Below, piece by piece: positions 27,135-34,352 of a stretch of 34,352 bases of DNA. The translations under genes and the position numbers were made by a program. How positions within the stretch are numbered: position 1 is the stretch's first letter; each line of letters begins with the position of its first letter. The notes below the pieces were generated by a model, which was not told the DNA's origin, made no database searches, and saw only the letters and a program-made list of their open reading frames with translations. This stretch comes from Psychrobium sp. (GTDB lineage Bacteria; Pseudomonadota; Gammaproteobacteria; Enterobacterales; Psychrobiaceae), in assembly GCA_013214905.1 (NCBI GenBank), contig JABSRV010000011.1:1-34352 (forward strand), read 5' to 3'.

Positions 27135-28268
27135 GTCTGTCAGCAAAGACTGTATCCAGCGCTGTCCATGGCCATTATTATTTTTCTTGGCAACCTTTAA
27201 CGCTGTATTTAGCGTGTCTTTAGCGGCAGACATTTGCTTGTTTTGTTGCTGCGCGTTTGCGAGTCGGCTCAAGTAATAAAGGTTGTCAGGTTTGCTAAGC
27301 ACGGCTTGTTGCATTGATGAAACCGCGGCTGAAAATTGTTTTTTTTGTATTTGCAATTGGCTTAAGTCGAGCATGGTACTGGCGCTAGACACCGCATAAC
27401 CATACTTACGCTGCAATGTGGAAAAGTACTTTGTTACCGATTGACTGCCGCCTGCTAAAAACTGCTTAATGTCTTTCGGCTGACGATCTGCAAATAATCC
27501 CTCTAGCGCTAATGGCAACGCAGTGACAGCGGCTGTGTAATAGTTGATCGCGCTTAGATCGATAAAATGGGTGTTTTTCTTGTTAGCGCTTTTTCGCAGC
27601 GTGTTAAACAAAGGTTTGTTTTGCACAAAATCACCCAAGGTGACATATACATAAGGCGAAAGGTGTTTGTTGCTGCCCTTTGAGTTTGCTAAGACAGTTT
27701 GCAATCTTGTCACAAAATCAGTTTTGTCTAAAACCAACGCCGGATTAACGCTAACATAAGCATTGAACAACTGCGGCGCACTGGCCAACACTCCCAACGC
27801 AAGATTGGCATCGGTTGAATAGCCTTCAATAATTCTAAATGGCTGGGTTTTAAAGTGTTTATCAATATAGGGCAATATTTCCTGCTGCAATACTTTAATC
27901 GCCAGCGCGGTATCGATGCCAGATGCAGCGGCGTCTTTATGCTGCGGTGAGTCCAAGTCACGAATGTTGGGTAAACCAACAATAATCAACTTTGGGATCG
28001 GGCCAAAATCGATATGGCTTAACCAGTCTAATTGTTTTTGCATTAATGCCATGCGGCGGCTATCACTGTTGCTAAAAATAACCGGATAACGCTGTATGTT
28101 AGTCGCGTCATATCCGGTGGGAAAAATGACTGTTAGTTGCAGCGTTTGTTTGGTTAGTGCTGATTGTATCGACACCGTGTTGGTTCTTGCATCAGCGGCA
28201 GTATCTTGTGCGTTAGCGAATTGAACGCTAAGCAGCAAGGTTAAAGAAAGTAACAGACGGTAAATCAT
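27123..28268 (-). CDS. exported esterase-like protein with TPR-like C-terminus, possibly inactive
   Basis: 381 residues with a Sec signal (cut after FANA, residue 20) and an esterase-D-like alpha/beta hydrolase domain (to ~260), followed by a helical region with TPR-like helices at ~305-370. The nucleophile elbow reads GYSTD (Ser151), so the usual second glycine is Asp153. At the position where the family has its catalytic His near the end of the domain (N-H-x-S-V-x-x-x-A-L), the sequence is INYYTAAVTALPLALEGL, with tyrosines. It may therefore be a binding protein rather than an enzyme. GGAG precedes the ATG. It faces the CadC-like gene and could be linked to it, though this is only positional. 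Confidence 0.75.
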   Translation of the reverse strand: MIYRLLLSLTLLLSVQFANAQDTAADARTNTVSIQSALTKQTLQLTVIFPTGYDATNIQRYPVIFSNSDSRRMALMQKQLDWLSHIDFGPIPKLIIVGLPNIRDLDSPQHKDAAASGIDTALAIKVLQQEILPYIDKHFKTQPFRIIEGYSTDANLALGVLASAPQLFNAYVSVNPALVLDKTDFVTRLQTVLANSKGSNKHLSPYVYVTLGDFVQNKPLFNTLRKSANKKNTHFIDLSAINYYTAAVTALPLALEGLFADRQPKDIKQFLAGGSQSVTKYFSTLQRKYGYAVSSASTMLDLSQLQIQKKQFSAAVSSMQQAVLSKPDNLYYLSRLANAQQQNKQMSAAKDTLNTALKVAKKNNNGHGQRWIQSLLTDLAQ

Positions 28269-28523
28269 CTAAGCTCCGGGGGTGTTTGAATAATTGATAT
28301 CAACATACCTAACTAATTGAAAATATGATTGATAGTTAGCTGATTAAAAGCTGATACTTTGCTGATGCCTGTCAAAAAACTGCTTATTTATGGATTTGTT
28401 TGGCGTTAACCTTGAGTCGCATCAGAAATAGCGAGCTATCGACCATAAAGCGATATTTTTCACTAAAGCGCTGTGATACATTAGCGATAATATTATTCAC
28501 ATAAATCAATATAAAACGCCCTT

Positions 28524-29981
28524 ATGCAGACTCGCTCGCTGATCCGGATCCTAGGTCTATTAATCACTATTTTTAGCTCCACGTTATTGATACCTGCGTT
28601 TATTGCAGCCTTGTATAACGATGGTGGCGGTGTCGCTTTTGTGCAGTCGTTTATTATCTGCATTATCATTGGTTTGGTTTGTTGGTACCCAAATCGTCAA
28701 CATAAACGCGACCTTAAAGTGCGAGATGGTTTCGTAGTAGTGGTGATGTTTTGGCTAGCGCTTGGCAGTGTAGGTGCGGTGCCATTTGTATTGTCAGATC
28801 AACCCGACATGAGTTTGACCGACAGTGTATTTGAATCGTTCTCTGCGTTAACGACCACCGGAGCAACGGTTATTGTTGGTCTTGACGATTTGCCCAAAGC
28901 CATTTTGTTTTACCGTCATTTATTACAATGGTTAGGTGGCATGGGTATCATCGTGTTAGCGGTGGCCGTATTGCCAATGCTTGGTGTTGGTGGCATGCAG
29001 TTATATCGCGCCGAAACGCCTGGTCCGGTGAAAGACTCAAAAATGACTCCGCGCATCGCTGAAACAGCTAAAGCCTTGTGGTATATATACTTTAGCATAA
29101 CCACGCTTTGTGCTCTGGCGTATTGGGGCGCAGGCATGAGTGCTTTTGATGCTATTTGCCATAGCTTTTCGACCATTGCCATCGGTGGGTTCTCTACCCA
29201 TGATGCAAGTATTGGCTATTTTAATTCACAGACTATTAATCTAATTTGTGTGGCATTTTTACTCATTTCAGCGGTCAATTTTAGCTTGCATTACGCGGCT
29301 ATTATACGACCTAAAAAGATGCTGCGTTCTTATTTTAAAGACCCTGAGTTACGCCTATTTTTACTGTTCCAATTCGTTTTAGTGTTGATTGTTTTCGCCG
29401 TATTGTATAAAGAAAATATCTATCGCTCGGTGGATGAAGCGTTTACTCATGCGCTGTTTCAAGCGGTTTCAGTGTCCACTACCGCTGGCTTTGGTACCGA
29501 AATGTTTAGTGGCTGGCCATTATTCTTACCATTATTATTGATCTTCGCTTCCTTTGTTGGTGGTTGCGCCGGTTCAACTGGCGGTGGCATGAAAGTTATT
29601 CGTGTGGTTTTATTGTTTTTACAAGGCGCACGTGAGCTTAAACGCTTGGTACACCCCCGTGCTATTTATGCGATTCGATTGGGTAACAAAGCCTTGCCTG
29701 ATCGCGTTGTTGATGCGGTATGGGGCTTCTTAGCGGCCTACACCATGGTCTTTGTAATCTGTATGTTAGCGTTATTATTTACCGGATTAGACGATATAAC
29801 GGCCTTTAGTGCTACCGCTGCCGCGCTTAATAATCTTGGGCCAGGTTTAGGGGAAGTGGCCGCTCACTACGGCAATATTAATGATCCTGCGAAATGGATA
29901 TTAGTGGTGGCGATGTTATTTGGTCGTCTAGAAATCTTCACTTTATTAGTTTTATTTACCCCTACTTTTTGGAAGAATTAG
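28524..29981 (+). CDS. trkH: Trk system potassium uptake protein TrkH
   Basis: 485 residues (E. coli 483), a multi-span inner-membrane K+ channel-like transporter. The four filter segments are visible in order: SALTTTGATV, SFSTIAIGGFSTH, VSVSTTAGFGT and AALNNLGPGLG, along with GGMGIIVLAVAVLP and GGCAGSTGGGMK. It needs the cytoplasmic NAD-binding TrkA, whose gene enters at the right edge of the window. It heads the trkH-hemG-DUF2982 run, with hemG 7 bp downstream. The trkH-hemG pair is conserved in enterobacteria. No clear promoter or ribosome site was found in the 255-bp gap upstream (28269-28523), which holds only AT-rich DNA with a repeated AGCTGAT. Confidence 0.97.
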   Translation: MQTRSLIRILGLLITIFSSTLLIPAFIAALYNDGGGVAFVQSFIICIIIGLVCWYPNRQHKRDLKVRDGFVVVVMFWLALGSVGAVPFVLSDQPDMSLTDSVFESFSALTTTGATVIVGLDDLPKAILFYRHLLQWLGGMGIIVLAVAVLPMLGVGGMQLYRAETPGPVKDSKMTPRIAETAKALWYIYFSITTLCALAYWGAGMSAFDAICHSFSTIAIGGFSTHDASIGYFNSQTINLICVAFLLISAVNFSLHYAAIIRPKKMLRSYFKDPELRLFLLFQFVLVLIVFAVLYKENIYRSVDEAFTHALFQAVSVSTTAGFGTEMFSGWPLFLPLLLIFASFVGGCAGSTGGGMKVIRVVLLFLQGARELKRLVHPRAIYAIRLGNKALPDRVVDAVWGFLAAYTMVFVICMLALLFTGLDDITAFSATAAALNNLGPGLGEVAAHYGNINDPAKWILVVAMLFGRLEIFTLLVLFTPTFWKN

Positions 29982-29988
29982 TCAGCAC

Positions 29989-30522
29989 ATGCCACATACT
30001 TTATTAATATATTCGAGCAACGACGGTCAAACAAAGAAGATTTGCCAGGCCATTGCCAGCGACATCGAGCAGGCAGGGCAAACCGTGCAATGCATCGCGC
30101 TGCAACAGGCTAATGATATTGATTGGCAAGAATTTGATAAAGTTATCATTGGGGCATCCATTCGTTATGGTCATTTTAATAAGGCATTGGCGACTTTCAT
30201 TGCGCGTTTTCAAGAGCAATTAGAACAACGGGTGCACGGTTTTTTCTGCGTTAACCTGACCGCGCGCAAGCCCGATAAAAACACCCCGAGCACCAATGCC
30301 TATATGCGAAAGTTTCTTGAGCAATCGCCGTGGCGGCCGCAGCTTCAAGCGGTATTTGCTGGCGCTTTGTTGTACTCTAAATATGGCTTTGTTGATAAGT
30401 TCATGATCCGTTTGATCATGAAAATTACCGGTGGCAATACCGATACCGCGCAAGATATTGAATATACAGATTGGAAAAAAGTGAGTGAATTCGCCGCTAT
30501 AATCACCGCGCAAGAGCAGTAA
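29989..30522 (+). CDS. hemG: menaquinone-dependent protoporphyrinogen IX dehydrogenase HemG
   Basis: 177 residues (E. coli 181) with a flavodoxin fold: FMN loop LIYSSNDGQTKKI, then IIGASIRYGHF and the long insert with NLTARKPDKNTPSTNAYMRKFL characteristic of HemG. It oxidises protoporphyrinogen IX to protoporphyrin IX at the inner membrane, passing electrons to the quinone pool, directly after the HemF reaction. It follows trkH by 7 bp and precedes the DUF2982 gene by 7 bp, so all three are probably one transcript. Confidence 0.96.
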   Translation: MPHTLLIYSSNDGQTKKICQAIASDIEQAGQTVQCIALQQANDIDWQEFDKVIIGASIRYGHFNKALATFIARFQEQLEQRVHGFFCVNLTARKPDKNTPSTNAYMRKFLEQSPWRPQLQAVFAGALLYSKYGFVDKFMIRLIMKITGGNTDTAQDIEYTDWKKVSEFAAIITAQEQ

Positions 30523-30529
30523 ATTTATC

Positions 30530-31210
30530 ATGGCACAATTATCGAGCTGCCAATTAATCGCCTCTGCTAATCAAAAGCATCGAGCATTGTTGTTATGGCT
30601 TGGTGCATTGATTTTGCTTGGCAGTGTGTTGGCTGGTCAATTATGGTTGGTAGTGATTAAGACCCAACTAATGCTGGTAAGTGTAAGCGGTATTGTGCTG
30701 ATGACCATCGGCTTGTCTAGATATCTCGAACCTGCCAATAGTTTGAGTGTTGAGTCTGAGTCCTTGCGTTACTTTCACCGTTACGGGCAATGGTCGGTTA
30801 GTTGGCACACGGTGCAGCGGATCTTTGTTCCCAGTTTCCATTATCAGCTTGAGCGGCAAGACATCCCTTTTATTGGCATTAAACTCAATCAGATAGAGCA
30901 AATAGCTAACCAAGTATCCCCGCGCTTGGCCAGTCGATTATTGCATGAACAACGCGCTATTTTAGTGCTAGCAGTGCAGCAAGGCGATATCACGATGGAG
31001 CAAGCACAATTAAATTTCTCTCCGTTTAAAATGACCCAGGGTTATGAGTTAACCGGCCCAATCGCCGCCTGGATGCATCAAATGCATGCGCTACATCAAG
31101 CCTATGGCGCACACCTGTTCATTCCACTTAACTGCATTGAACAATCAAGTGATGAGCTGATTAAATTGCTAGAACAATACCGCCGTGCTTCTCTAACGCA
31201 AGAAGAGTAG
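30530..31210 (+). CDS. DUF2982-like membrane protein
   Basis: 226 residues with two hydrophobic segments near the N-terminus (about 19-40 and 43-63) and a soluble C-terminal domain. The segment IPFIGIKLN followed by PRLASRLLHEQRAIL and the closing YGAHLFIPLNCIE are features I associate with the DUF2982 family, found mostly in Alteromonadales and Vibrionales; the function is unknown. It is the last gene of the trkH-hemG run and is followed by a strong bidirectional terminator. Confidence 0.75.
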   Translation: MAQLSSCQLIASANQKHRALLLWLGALILLGSVLAGQLWLVVIKTQLMLVSVSGIVLMTIGLSRYLEPANSLSVESESLRYFHRYGQWSVSWHTVQRIFVPSFHYQLERQDIPFIGIKLNQIEQIANQVSPRLASRLLHEQRAILVLAVQQGDITMEQAQLNFSPFKMTQGYELTGPIAAWMHQMHALHQAYGAHLFIPLNCIEQSSDELIKLLEQYRRASLTQEE

Positions 31211-31223
31211 AAATCAAACGCAT

Positions 31224-31257
31224 AAAAAAAGCGCCTATACAGGCGCTTTGTTATTTA
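31224..31257. terminator. bidirectional terminator between DUF2982 and oligopeptidase B genes
   Basis: The stem AGCGCCT (31230-31236) pairs with AGGCGCT (31241-31247) around ATAC. Seven A on the left give a strong T-tract on the minus strand, and TTGTTATTT on the right serves the plus strand. It separates two convergent genes. Confidence 0.9.
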
Positions 31258-31271
31258 TGTAGCTTGAACCG

Positions 31272-33407
31272 TTATTCTTTGACCAAATCTAAGAAAAACG
31301 CATATTGCAGTGCTGTACTATGAATACGTTTGAAACGACCAGATGCGCCGCCATGACCAGATTCCATGTTGGTTTTAAAGAGCAACACGTTGTTATCCGT
31401 TTTAAATTCACGAAGCTTAGCAACCCACTTCATTGGCTCAAAATATTGCACTTGAGAATCGTGCAAACCCGTCGTCACCAATAGGTTAGGGTAGTCTTGC
31501 GCCTTAACTTGATCGTACGGAGAGTAACGCAACATATAGTCATAATAGACCTTGTCTTTAGGGTTGCCCCATTCGTCAAACTCATTGGTGGTCAATGGAA
31601 TGCTTTCATCAAGCATAGTAGTGACCACGTCAACAAATGGCACAGCTGCCGCGACACCATTGTATAACTCAGGCGCCATGTTAATGACCGCACCCATTAA
31701 TAAACCACCGGCGCTGCCACCCGAGGCAAATACGTTGTCTTTGTTGCCATAACCTTGTGCAGTTAAGCCTTTAGTTACGTCAATAAAGTCGGTAAAGGTA
31801 TTAATTTTCTTAAGTTTTTTACCATCTTCATACCAAGGGCGACCAAGCATTTGTGAGCCACGGATATGTGAAATGGCGTACACAAAACCACGATCTAATA
31901 AGCTTAAGCGGCTGCTAGAGAAACTAGGGTCAATGGTGGTGCCGTAAGAACCATAGGCGTATTGGTACAAAGGATTAGTGCCATCTTTTTTGAAAAGATC
32001 TTTTCGATAAACAATAGATACAGGTACTTTTTTACCATCACGCGCGGTAATAAAGATTCGCTCTGACGCATAGTTATTACTGTAAAAATCACCTAATACC
32101 TTGGTTTGCTTAAGCGTATCTTTAGCGCTGCTAGTCAATGCATAGTCATAATGCGTAGCGGGCGTGGTCATGCTTGAATAATACAAACGCACGGTGCTGT
32201 TATCCAATTCATTGTTGCCGTACATGCTCACTCTGAACGCGTCGTCGTTAAAAGACAATTGACGTTCTTCACCGTTAGATAGCTGGCGCACAGTAATACG
32301 GGTAAGACCCATTTCTCGTTGCTGGTATACCAAGTGATCGTTGAATAATTCAAAGTTGCTTAGTTTAACCTGATCATTTGCCGGGATAACATCTTGCCAC
32401 TTGCTCTTATCACCTAATTGGTTGCTTTGAACTTTCATCAAACGAAAGTTAGTTGCCTGCCAGTTAGTACTGATATAAAACCAGTTTTTAAGTTTAGCAA
32501 CGGAATATTCAATGCCTTTTTCTCGAGGAATAAAGCGCTGCGGTTTTGCTTTGGCATTATTGGCATCAATAATTGATACGCCAGCAGATTCGGTACTGTC
32601 GTGTGTAATGAAAATGCTTTCACCATCTTTCGACTTCCAAATGTAGGTGTAATACGTATTATCTTTTTCTTCATAGATAAGCTCATCACTGCTTTGCGGT
32701 GTGCCTAGAGTATGACGAAAAACTTGGTAACCTAATAATGTTTGTGGATCTTTGTGAATGTAATAAACCGTTTTGTTATCGTTGGCCCAAACCGTACGAC
32801 CGCTGGTGCCAGTGAGTTGGTCGTTTAACATCTTACCGGTGACTAAATCTTTAAAACGCAGCGTGTAGATACGGCGACTAACGGTGTCTTCACCGTAGGC
32901 TAGTATGGTTTCGCTTGGGCTAGCGCTTAAACCGCTCACCGAATAATATTCGTGAGCAGCGGCGAGTTCATTGATATCAAGCAAGACCGTCTTGTTTTTA
33001 CCCTTAATATCGTCGGCGCGAACATGCACTGAATATTCACTATCACCATGGCTTTCAGTCGAATAATAGTAATTACCTTGCTTAACCGGTACCGAACTAT
33101 CGTCTTTTTCGATGCGAGATTTAATTTCTTCAAACAAAGTTTGCTGCATTGATTCGGTATGAACCATTTTAGCTTTGGTATAAGTATTTTCGGCGGCTAA
33201 ATGACCTAATATTTCAGTGTCTGTGCGGCTGTCATCACGCATCCAATAATAATTATCAACACGTTTATGACCATGAATATTCATTTCATAAGGCACTTTT
33301 TTGGCCACTGGCGCGCTGATACTTGGCTTAGTATCGCTGTTACTACAAGCTGCGAGCAAGATCGCAGGCGCTAATAGCAAACTAAGTTTGCTGAGTTTTG
33401 AGTTCAT
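31272..33407 (-). CDS. ptrB: oligopeptidase B-type S9 peptidase, lipoprotein
   Basis: 711 residues of the S9A prolyl-oligopeptidase family, most like oligopeptidase B, which cleaves small peptides after basic residues. An N-terminal propeller (HKRVDNYYWMRDD start, typical of the family) leads into the catalytic domain with Ser565 (GGSAGG), Asp650 (HDSQV) and His685 (SGHGG). The ~685-aa E. coli enzyme is cytoplasmic; here LLAAC with Cys21 and Ser at +2 predicts an outer-membrane lipoprotein. AGGA precedes the ATG. The gene is monocistronic and starts 24 bp from a palindromic element. Confidence 0.93.
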   Translation of the reverse strand: MNSKLSKLSLLLAPAILLAACSNSDTKPSISAPVAKKVPYEMNIHGHKRVDNYYWMRDDSRTDTEILGHLAAENTYTKAKMVHTESMQQTLFEEIKSRIEKDDSSVPVKQGNYYYSTESHGDSEYSVHVRADDIKGKNKTVLLDINELAAAHEYYSVSGLSASPSETILAYGEDTVSRRIYTLRFKDLVTGKMLNDQLTGTSGRTVWANDNKTVYYIHKDPQTLLGYQVFRHTLGTPQSSDELIYEEKDNTYYTYIWKSKDGESIFITHDSTESAGVSIIDANNAKAKPQRFIPREKGIEYSVAKLKNWFYISTNWQATNFRLMKVQSNQLGDKSKWQDVIPANDQVKLSNFELFNDHLVYQQREMGLTRITVRQLSNGEERQLSFNDDAFRVSMYGNNELDNSTVRLYYSSMTTPATHYDYALTSSAKDTLKQTKVLGDFYSNNYASERIFITARDGKKVPVSIVYRKDLFKKDGTNPLYQYAYGSYGTTIDPSFSSSRLSLLDRGFVYAISHIRGSQMLGRPWYEDGKKLKKINTFTDFIDVTKGLTAQGYGNKDNVFASGGSAGGLLMGAVINMAPELYNGVAAAVPFVDVVTTMLDESIPLTTNEFDEWGNPKDKVYYDYMLRYSPYDQVKAQDYPNLLVTTGLHDSQVQYFEPMKWVAKLREFKTDNNVLLFKTNMESGHGGASGRFKRIHSTALQYAFFLDLVKE

Positions 33408-33431
33408 TTAAAAGTCCTGTTTAAAATTATC

Positions 33432-33597
33432 TAATACCATTTGTATTAAAGAAGTGAGCAATTTTGTAACGAAGATAAACGAATTAGAGCAAGGCATTTA
33501 TTTACGTATGTAGTTATTCTACAAAAAAAATAAATAACGCCGCTATCATTTGTTTAGACCGTGAAAAATGTTCAACTCTTGAATGCAACTGGTATCA
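33432..33597. repeat. ~166-bp imperfect palindromic, MITE-like element
   Basis: The ends TAATACCATTTGTATTA (33432-33448) and, inverted, TGATACCAGTTGCATTC (33597-33581) agree at 13 of 17 positions. The halves continue to match inward in inverted orientation (AAGTGAGCA with AGTTGAACA, GATAAACGAAT with TCTAAACAAAT, GGCATTTATTT with GGCGTTATTTA) up to an apical TGTAG-ttatt-CTACA hairpin. The whole can fold into one long stem-loop. It lies between the trkA stop (8 bp away) and the oligopeptidase B promoter region. No clear target-site duplication is visible. Confidence 0.7.
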
Positions 33598-33604
33598 CAA
33601 ATGC

Positions 33605-34352
33605 TTATAAGAAGAAAGCACTTGGAGAGAATAAGCGTTCGATATCACCAATATATTTTTTATTTATTAGAAACAAAATGACGTGGTCATTGGACTCTAT
33701 TTTGGTTTTATCATGGGCTATGAGCACATCGTTGCCACGTACAATAGCCGCGATGGTCGCGCCCGGCGGTAGTTTTATGTCCATAATGCGTCGACCAACC
33801 ACTTTTGAAGTCATCGAATCACCATTAGCAATGGCTTCAATGGCTTCGGCAGCGCCGCGTCGTAGGGAATAAACGTTACTGATATCACCACGTCGAACGT
33901 GAGATAACAAGGCGGAAATGGTGATTTGTTGTGGCGAGATGGTGATGTCGATATTGGTATCTTCCATCAAGTCTGCGTAAACACCGCGTTGAATCAATAC
34001 CATGACCTTTTTTGCGCCCATGCGTTTCGCCAACATCGACGCCATGATATTGGCTTCATCGTCATTGGTTACCGCAATAAATAAGTCCGTTTGCTCAATA
34101 TTCTCTTCGCTAAGCAGTTCGTGATCAGCGCCATCGCCAATAAATACGGTGGCATCGGTTAGCTGTTGCGATAAAATTTCTGCGCGTTTAGGATTGCGCT
34201 CAATAAGCTTAACGCGATGGGTTTTTTCGAGTTGCTTGGCTAGGCCTGCGCCGATGTTGCCGCCACCAACAATCATAATATTCTTATAGTGATTTTCGAG
34301 TTTTTGCAACTCACCCATCACCGCACGAATATGCCCGGTGGCCGCAATAAAA
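33605..34352 (-). CDS. trkA: Trk system potassium uptake protein TrkA, C-terminal part
   Basis: The visible 248 residues correspond to the second half of TrkA (E. coli 458 aa); the gene continues past the right edge and its start is not seen. The frame is open to the window end (first residues [12 protein letters not shown]). A second NAD-binding motif [16 protein letters not shown] begins the second RCK/KTN domain, and the protein ends [12 protein letters not shown], a close match to the usual TrkA end. It is the cytoplasmic regulator of TrkH. It ends 8 bp before a palindromic element that could terminate its transcript. Confidence 0.97.
   Translation of the reverse strand, partial: FIAATGHIRAVMGELQKLENHYKNIMIVGGGNIGAGLAKQLEKTHRVKLIERNPKRAEILSQQLTDATVFIGDGADHELLSEENIEQTDLFIAVTNDDEANIMASMLAKRMGAKKVMVLIQRGVYADLMEDTNIDITISPQQITISALLSHVRRGDISNVYSLRRGAAEAIEAIANGDSMTSKVVGRRIMDIKLPPGATIAAIVRGNDVLIAHDKTKIESNDHVILFLINKKYIGDIERLFSPSAFFL

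Overview
The window looks like a chromosomal segment of a marine gammaproteobacterium of the order Alteromonadales, probably near Colwellia or Thalassotalea. This is inferred from the moderately AT-rich sequence, the gene neighbours (yrdD-purE-tsaC-hemF, trkH-hemG-DUF2982, trkA), the close match of RlmJ, HemG, HemF, TrkH and TrkA to enterobacterial proteins, and hairpin-type intergenic repeats. No database search was possible, so family names rest on motifs and remembered homologues.

Layout. 1-866: the 3' end of a 23S rRNA gene, a 5S rRNA gene and a strong terminator flanked by an inverted copy of the 5S 3' end. 867-1211: non-coding DNA with an imperfect direct repeat. 1212-14579 (minus): one giant gene of about 4,455 codons for a repeat-built, calcium-binding, type I-secreted adhesin. 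It has a degenerate LapA-like retention module, an AAAG motif at a LapG-like position, 32 tandem modules of about 65 residues, cadherin/Calx-beta-like domains, a long glycine/aspartate beta-roll region and a C-terminal EF-hand-like block. 14870-17032 (minus): a lipoprotein M3 peptidase of the Dcp type. 17131-20099 (plus): a well-marked promoter followed by yrdD, purE, tsaC, hemF and a small DUF3862-like lipoprotein. 20106-23031 (minus): an unknown lipoprotein, rlmJ and an alpha/beta hydrolase, with a perfect palindrome and two long imperfect palindromes between them. 23078-27134 (plus): three overlapping genes for a PldB-like hydrolase, a secreted protein with an MltA/3D-like end, and a CadC-like membrane regulator with a periplasmic sensor-like domain. 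27123-28268 (minus): an esterase-like protein that may be inactive. 28524-31210 (plus): trkH, hemG and a DUF2982 protein. 31272-33407 (minus): a lipoprotein oligopeptidase B. 33605-34352 (minus): the C-terminal part of trkA, entering from the right edge.

How the parts work together. Much of the right two-thirds is housekeeping: heme synthesis (hemF, hemG), purine synthesis (purE), tRNA t6A modification (tsaC), rRNA methylation (rlmJ) and potassium uptake (trkH, trkA). Dcp and oligopeptidase B are usually cytoplasmic in enterobacteria but here both carry lipoboxes, suggesting peptide breakdown in the cell envelope. The adhesin stands alone: no type I transporter, LapD or LapG gene is in the window. 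The least familiar part is the three-gene cassette at 23078-27134, whose overlaps imply joint expression of envelope-acting enzymes and their possible regulator. Several intergenic regions hold 160-170 bp imperfect palindromes that look like miniature mobile or dispersed repeat elements.
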